A model generated the notes under the pieces. The model was not told where the DNA came from. It saw only the letters and a list, made by a program, of their open reading frames with translations, and did no database searches. Made by a program: the position numbers and the translations under genes. DNA of 20,124 nt from positions 1 through 20,124 of the forward strand of contig JBGQBN010000068.1 in NCBI GenBank assembly GCA_041494805.1, written 5' to 3'. The DNA is from JBGQBN01 sp041494805 (lineage in GTDB: Bacteria > Acidobacteriota > Terriglobia > Terriglobales > Acidobacteriaceae). Shown in pieces: positions 17,123 through 20,124 of the stretch (its first letter is position 1; every line of letters starts with the position of its first letter).

Positions 17123-17184
17123 CGCCACCTGGGAGTGTCTTCTGCACGGCAGCCCGTCAAACAACAGAACTGCCCTAACAGCTC

Positions 17185-18192
17185 TTAGTGCGACTTTGAA
17201 GTGTAGTACCCCGTCCGGTGCCGCACCTTCAAGCTCGAACTCGCCGACAGCCCGTTGACCGCCACTTGGATACGGCGGAATTCGGAATCGGACAGTCTTT
17301 GCGAAGGATAGTAAGCCAACAGATATTGGGTACGCAGTTCGTCGCTGATCTGGCGGAAGGCATCGTCCAACTGGGGCACGGACGTGGCGTAAAAATACTT
17401 GCCGCCGGTGTCGCTCGAAAGCTGGATGAGCGCATGCTCCCCGCCGGTGTCGCGCCCGGCGCTGGATTCAATCGGCACTACAATAATGCTGTACAGGATG
17501 GCCTCGGCTTGGAGTGCGGCGCGCATCGCCTCTTTGTAGTCCACCTTGCTCATGGTGTCGCCGCCGTCGGTGATGATTACCATCACCTTTCTGCCCTGCC
17601 GCGGCTCGAGCGCTTGCGACCCCAGGAATAGCGCATCGTAGAGGGCCGTGGCTGAGCCTAAGCGGATCCGGTCGATCCCATGATCGATGGTCTTGAGGTC
17701 GGAGGTGAAGGGAACGACCTCATTCACGATCTCGCTGAATTCATAAACGGACAGGGCGTCAATGGGGCGCAGGATGGCATGCGCGAAACGGCGCGCCGAC
17801 ACCAGTTCGAGCGGCAGATCCTTGCGTGTGCTCAGGCTGGTGTCAAGGGCCAGGACAATGGAAAGCGGTAGCGCCGATTCTTTGTCAAAAACCGCGATTT
17901 TCTGTTCCTTCCCGTCTTCCTGCAGCTCGAAATTGTCCTTCTTCAGGGTGGCAATGGGCGCACCATGCTCGTCGGTGACGGTCACGAACACGTTCACCAG
18001 CTTGACGTCGACTTTGATGGTGGTATCGGCGCCTTGCGCGGCTTCATTGCGGCTGTTCGCACCGTCGGCGGGCACGGCTTTTGGAGGACTGGAAGGGGAC
18101 GATGCCCATGGTGGCTTGGGCACCTGGGCAGCGGAGATCGCGACTGCGATGGTGAGAAAGAGCAGCAGACGTCGCATCAGGAAACAGTTCAC
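17185..18192 (-). CDS. VWFA-domain exported protein (acidobacterial type)
   Basis: A 335-residue protein. The N-terminus has a signal peptide (RRLLLFLTIAVAISAA, about residues 7-22), then a Pro/Ser-rich linker. A beta-strand domain follows (VKLVNVFVTVTDEHGAPIATLKKDNFELQEDGKEQ), then a von Willebrand A domain. The metal-ion-dependent adhesion site is intact: DTSLS (Asp117, Ser119, Ser121), Thr182 in SATALYDAL, and Asp209 in ITDGGD. The arrangement matches the 'VWFA-related acidobacterial domain' family, whose function is not established. The GTG start at 18192 overlaps the moaDE stop codon as GTGA, so translation is probably coupled. An ATG five codons later (18177) is the alternative. It may be a periplasmic or surface protein-interaction module with no obvious link to Moco. 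Confidence 0.85.
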   Translation of the reverse strand: MNCFLMRRLLLFLTIAVAISAAQVPKPPWASSPSSPPKAVPADGANSRNEAAQGADTTIKVDVKLVNVFVTVTDEHGAPIATLKKDNFELQEDGKEQKIAVFDKESALPLSIVLALDTSLSTRKDLPLELVSARRFAHAILRPIDALSVYEFSEIVNEVVPFTSDLKTIDHGIDRIRLGSATALYDALFLGSQALEPRQGRKVMVIITDGGDTMSKVDYKEAMRAALQAEAILYSIIVVPIESSAGRDTGGEHALIQLSSDTGGKYFYATSVPQLDDAFRQISDELRTQYLLAYYPSQRLSDSEFRRIQVAVNGLSASSSLKVRHRTGYYTSKSH

Positions 18193-18932
18193 TTAGATGC
18201 ACGCTCTCCGGAAGGGGTGCCTTCGGCGCGCGGAATCTCCGCGGGGAAAGGCTCGCCATCGGCCCAGACAGCGCCATCCTCGAAATACTCTCTCTTCCAG
18301 ATGGGTACGGTGCGTTTGAGCGTATCAATAAGCCAGCGGCAGGCCTCGAAGGCCGCCGCGCGGTGCGCCGCAGCCACTACAATCAGCACGCTGGTCTCGC
18401 CAATTTCCAGCCGCCCCAGGCGGTGAACGATGGCGGCGTCGCGAATCTTGAACTGGTCAAGCGCCTGCTGGACCAGTTCCTCCATCTGCTTCAGCGCCAT
18501 TTCTTCATAGGCTTCATAGTCGAGATAGAGAGTGCGACGTCCGCGCGTATGGTTGCGGACGACACCCTCGAAAACCACGGCCGCGCCATCCTCGGGCTGC
18601 TTCATGCTCTCCAGCAGGGATTGAGTGTCAATCCGTTCCCGCACGATCGCCGCGTATTTGTAGCGCCGGGGACGCGCCGTTTCTGGTGCTCCCCCACTCA
18701 CCGGCGGCAGCAGTGCAATCTCATCCCCTGATTTCAGTTTGGCTTCCGGTCCGGCATACTCCTGGTTCACCGACATTGCAATCGAAGCCACGAGATCCTT
18801 CAGGCGGGGAATACGCGCCTCGTAGTGGATAAGCACATCGCCAACGGTCGAGCCCTCGGGCAGGCTGAGCGCGTCGCTTCCCTGCCCCGCGAGATCCTTG
18901 AGCATGCCGAAGAATAGTACGCGCACTTGCAT
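18189..18932 (-). CDS. MoaD-MoaE fusion, molybdopterin synthase
   Basis: A 247-residue fusion of both molybdopterin-synthase subunits, which adds the dithiolene sulfurs to cyclic pyranopterin monophosphate. Residues 1-81 are MoaD-like (MQVRVLFFGMLKDLAG, ending LLPPVSGG). Residues about 90-235 are MoaE-like, with FEGVVRNHTRG, YEAYEEMA, AHRAAAFEACRW and the catalytic-lysine motif VPIWKREYF (Lys213). The MoaD Gly80-Gly81 is internal, followed by APETARPRR, so it must be exposed by cleavage to accept sulfur, as reported for mycobacterial MoaX. The ATG at 18932 has GGGG upstream. The long open frame extending further upstream is not part of the protein. The stop overlaps the VWFA start. No other Moco gene is in the window. 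Confidence 0.9.
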   Translation of the reverse strand: MQVRVLFFGMLKDLAGQGSDALSLPEGSTVGDVLIHYEARIPRLKDLVASIAMSVNQEYAGPEAKLKSGDEIALLPPVSGGAPETARPRRYKYAAIVRERIDTQSLLESMKQPEDGAAVVFEGVVRNHTRGRRTLYLDYEAYEEMALKQMEELVQQALDQFKIRDAAIVHRLGRLEIGETSVLIVVAAAHRAAAFEACRWLIDTLKRTVPIWKREYFEDGAVWADGEPFPAEIPRAEGTPSGERASK

Positions 18933-19002
18933 GAAACCCCGTTGAGTAGCCAGATCGCCAGTGCTCAGTAGTCTATCGCGGAGGCGTGAGACATCTGTAC
19001 CA

Positions 19003-19038
19003 CAAAAACATGGCCGCCTCCCTTGCGAGAACCGGCCA
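19003..19038 (-). terminator. Weak terminator candidate after the DUF6600-like gene
   Basis: On the minus strand TGGCCG (19038-19033) and CGGCCA (19016-19011) form a 6-bp stem with a 16-nt loop, followed by TGTTTTTGT. It lies 22 nt after the DUF6600-like stop codon. The loop is large, so the call is tentative. Confidence 0.35.
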
Positions 19039-19059
19039 GGTTGGTTCCGCGGTTGATGG

Positions 19060-20124
19060 TTACTGTTTGTCCGGCTTCTGCGGTTGGGGAGCATGCTCTG
19101 CCGGAGGGTGCTTTTCCGGGGGATGTGGTGGCGCTTCTGTCTTCGGACGCTGCTCCTGCCAGGTACGGAACTTCCGTTCCTCGGTCTGTTGGTGTTCAGG
19201 CTTGTTCTGCACGGGAGGAGCCGGTCGGACCAGCGGACGGTTTGACTCCGGGCGCGCGCCCTCCGCAGCTGGTGAGGACCGCGGCCTAGACCGTTGTTCC
19301 GGCCGCGCGGACTCTTGTGGACGAGATGCCGGAGGCGCCTCCTGTGTTCTTGCGGATCCCGGCGCACGGGGGATCGGTCGCTCGTCCGGACGAGCAGCCG
19401 GGCTCGGCTGCGGAGCCCGGGAGGTCTCTTTTCCGCGCACCTCCGGTTGTGGCGCTGGTTGTGGCGACTCGATGCGGGCGTTCCTGGTGGCCGGCCGCTG
19501 CTCCAACGGAACCCGCGGCGGCGGTGGGTTGTGGCGCGCGATTACCGATCGCTCCATCACCCGCGCCGGCGGTCTCATCGCCACAGGCTGGCCGGCGCCC
19601 AGCACGCTGGCTTTCGCCGGCTGAACCTCCAGGTTACGCGTGACGCGGGCCTCAGCCATCTGCCTGGCGTCAACTTGAGCCAGGTTCCTTGAGACCGGAC
19701 GAGCATTCACAAACGTTTCCCGCGAAACCGCTGTCACTCCGCTGGGCACGCGCTGGTTGGCGTAGGTGACACGAGTGACGTTGGTCGTGTTGTTATAGAT
19801 GTTGTAAACGTTGGTGACCTGGGTCACGTTGACTCGGGTGTTGGTGATGTTCACGTTATTCACGTATGCGTGGCTGACGCGATATGGCGGCACGTACACT
19901 TCGCCCGGGGCCAGTGGGAACCAGGCCACCCCTGGTCCACCGCCAATCGCGATGGAGAAATGGGAGCCACCCCCACCGACAAACGCCACCAGCGCGGGGG
20001 CGTACACCGGCCGCACCACGACCGGGCCGGGGACCCAGCACCATCTCCTCTCCACGAACGCCCAGCGTCCGTAGTGGAAGGGAGCGAAGCCCCAAGGTTC
20101 GTCTTCGACCCAGGTCCAGCCCCA
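19060..20124 (-). CDS. DUF6600-like protein, 5' end beyond the window
   Basis: The C-terminal 354 residues of a gene that enters from the right edge, so its start and any signal peptide are not visible. The visible part begins with a Trp/Gly/Phe/Tyr-rich module (WTWVEDEPWGFAPFHYGRW, then CWVPGPVVVRPVYAPALVAF) and continues GVAWFPLAPGEVYVPPYR. I recognise this as the DUF6600 type seen in FecR-like acidobacterial proteins. An Asn/Val/Thr-rich stretch of about 35 residues (NNVNITNTRVNVTQVTNVYN) follows, then about 180 residues of low-complexity Pro/Arg/Glu/Gln/Ala sequence ending QPQKPDKQ. The tail is probably disordered and surface-exposed. A GTG at 20055 is an internal codon, because the frame stays open to the window edge. 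Function unknown. Confidence 0.7.
   Translation of the reverse strand, partial: WGWTWVEDEPWGFAPFHYGRWAFVERRWCWVPGPVVVRPVYAPALVAFVGGGGSHFSIAIGGGPGVAWFPLAPGEVYVPPYRVSHAYVNNVNITNTRVNVTQVTNVYNIYNNTTNVTRVTYANQRVPSGVTAVSRETFVNARPVSRNLAQVDARQMAEARVTRNLEVQPAKASVLGAGQPVAMRPPARVMERSVIARHNPPPPRVPLEQRPATRNARIESPQPAPQPEVRGKETSRAPQPSPAARPDERPIPRAPGSARTQEAPPASRPQESARPEQRSRPRSSPAAEGARPESNRPLVRPAPPVQNKPEHQQTEERKFRTWQEQRPKTEAPPHPPEKHPPAEHAPQPQKPDKQ

Larger units (their letters stand above)
16745..17184. other. Intergenic region upstream of the receptor gene
   Basis: About 440 bases without a supportable gene. It carries the receptor promoter candidate near 16794-16823, and further up a 10-bp perfect inverted repeat (17054-17098) and a hairpin that looks like the terminator of the VWFA gene (17102-17122). 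Short open frames of 60-70 codons here have no recognisable features. Confidence 0.6.

Noticed and set aside
16951..17160. 69-codon minus-strand open frame in the gap before the receptor gene
   Set aside because: No motif, no ribosome binding site, and it overlaps two hairpins.
18933..19367. N-terminal extension of the MoaD-MoaE frame
   Set aside because: The extension is Arg/His/Ser-rich, overlaps the end of the DUF6600-like gene in another frame, and MoaD clearly begins at the ATG at 18932.

Overview
The window looks like chromosomal DNA from an acidobacterium, probably class Terriglobia. The evidence is high GC, an Oar-type outer-membrane receptor with an N-terminal carboxypeptidase-regulatory domain, a 'VWFA-related acidobacterial domain' protein, a DUF6600-type protein, and short dispersed hairpin and heptamer repeats of a kind I associate with this phylum from memory. 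No phage, transposase, CRISPR array or recognisable defence island is present. Most of the window is housekeeping DNA.

Layout. 1-1000: tRNA-Glu(UUC) on the minus strand with a near-consensus sigma70 promoter, then a plus-strand conserved hypothetical gene. 1016-8039: a minus-strand cluster read recO > glyQ > glyS > ppdK (DNA repair, both glycyl-tRNA synthetase subunits, pyruvate phosphate dikinase) with short spacers, so probably one operon driven from a promoter near 8078-8106. 8162-8326: a 54-codon plus-strand zinc-ribbon gene divergent from recO. 8454-11028: minus-strand 7Fe-type ferredoxin and an aconitase/isopropylmalate-dehydratase-family enzyme whose swivel domain comes first. 11438-12603: minus-strand hfq-like gene followed by an inositol-monophosphatase-family gene. 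12744-13064: small secreted plus-strand protein. 13151-16744: large TonB-dependent-receptor-like protein with its own terminator and a promoter candidate. 17185-18932: a MoaD-MoaE fusion overlapping a VWFA-domain exported protein by 4 bp. 19060-20124: C-terminal part of a DUF6600-like protein that runs off the right edge.

Functional themes. The glycine-tRNA synthetase/PPDK cluster joins translation to pyruvate-PEP metabolism. The aconitase-family enzyme and ferredoxin are both Fe-S proteins. MoaD-MoaE performs the molybdopterin-synthase step of molybdenum cofactor synthesis. The receptor, VWFA protein and small secreted protein are envelope or exported products.

The most unusual signals are: (i) two period-7 tandem repeats lying exactly at gene ends (ppdK C-terminus, recO/glyQ junction); (ii) two genes (zinc ribbon, hfq) whose TAAAAT -10 box ends 6-8 nt before the start codon, implying leaderless or near-leaderless mRNAs; (iii) the MoaD-MoaE fusion whose Gly-Gly is internal and must be released by cleavage; (iv) several hairpin repeats in intergenic spacers. 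I do not see convincing evidence of a wholly new biological system.
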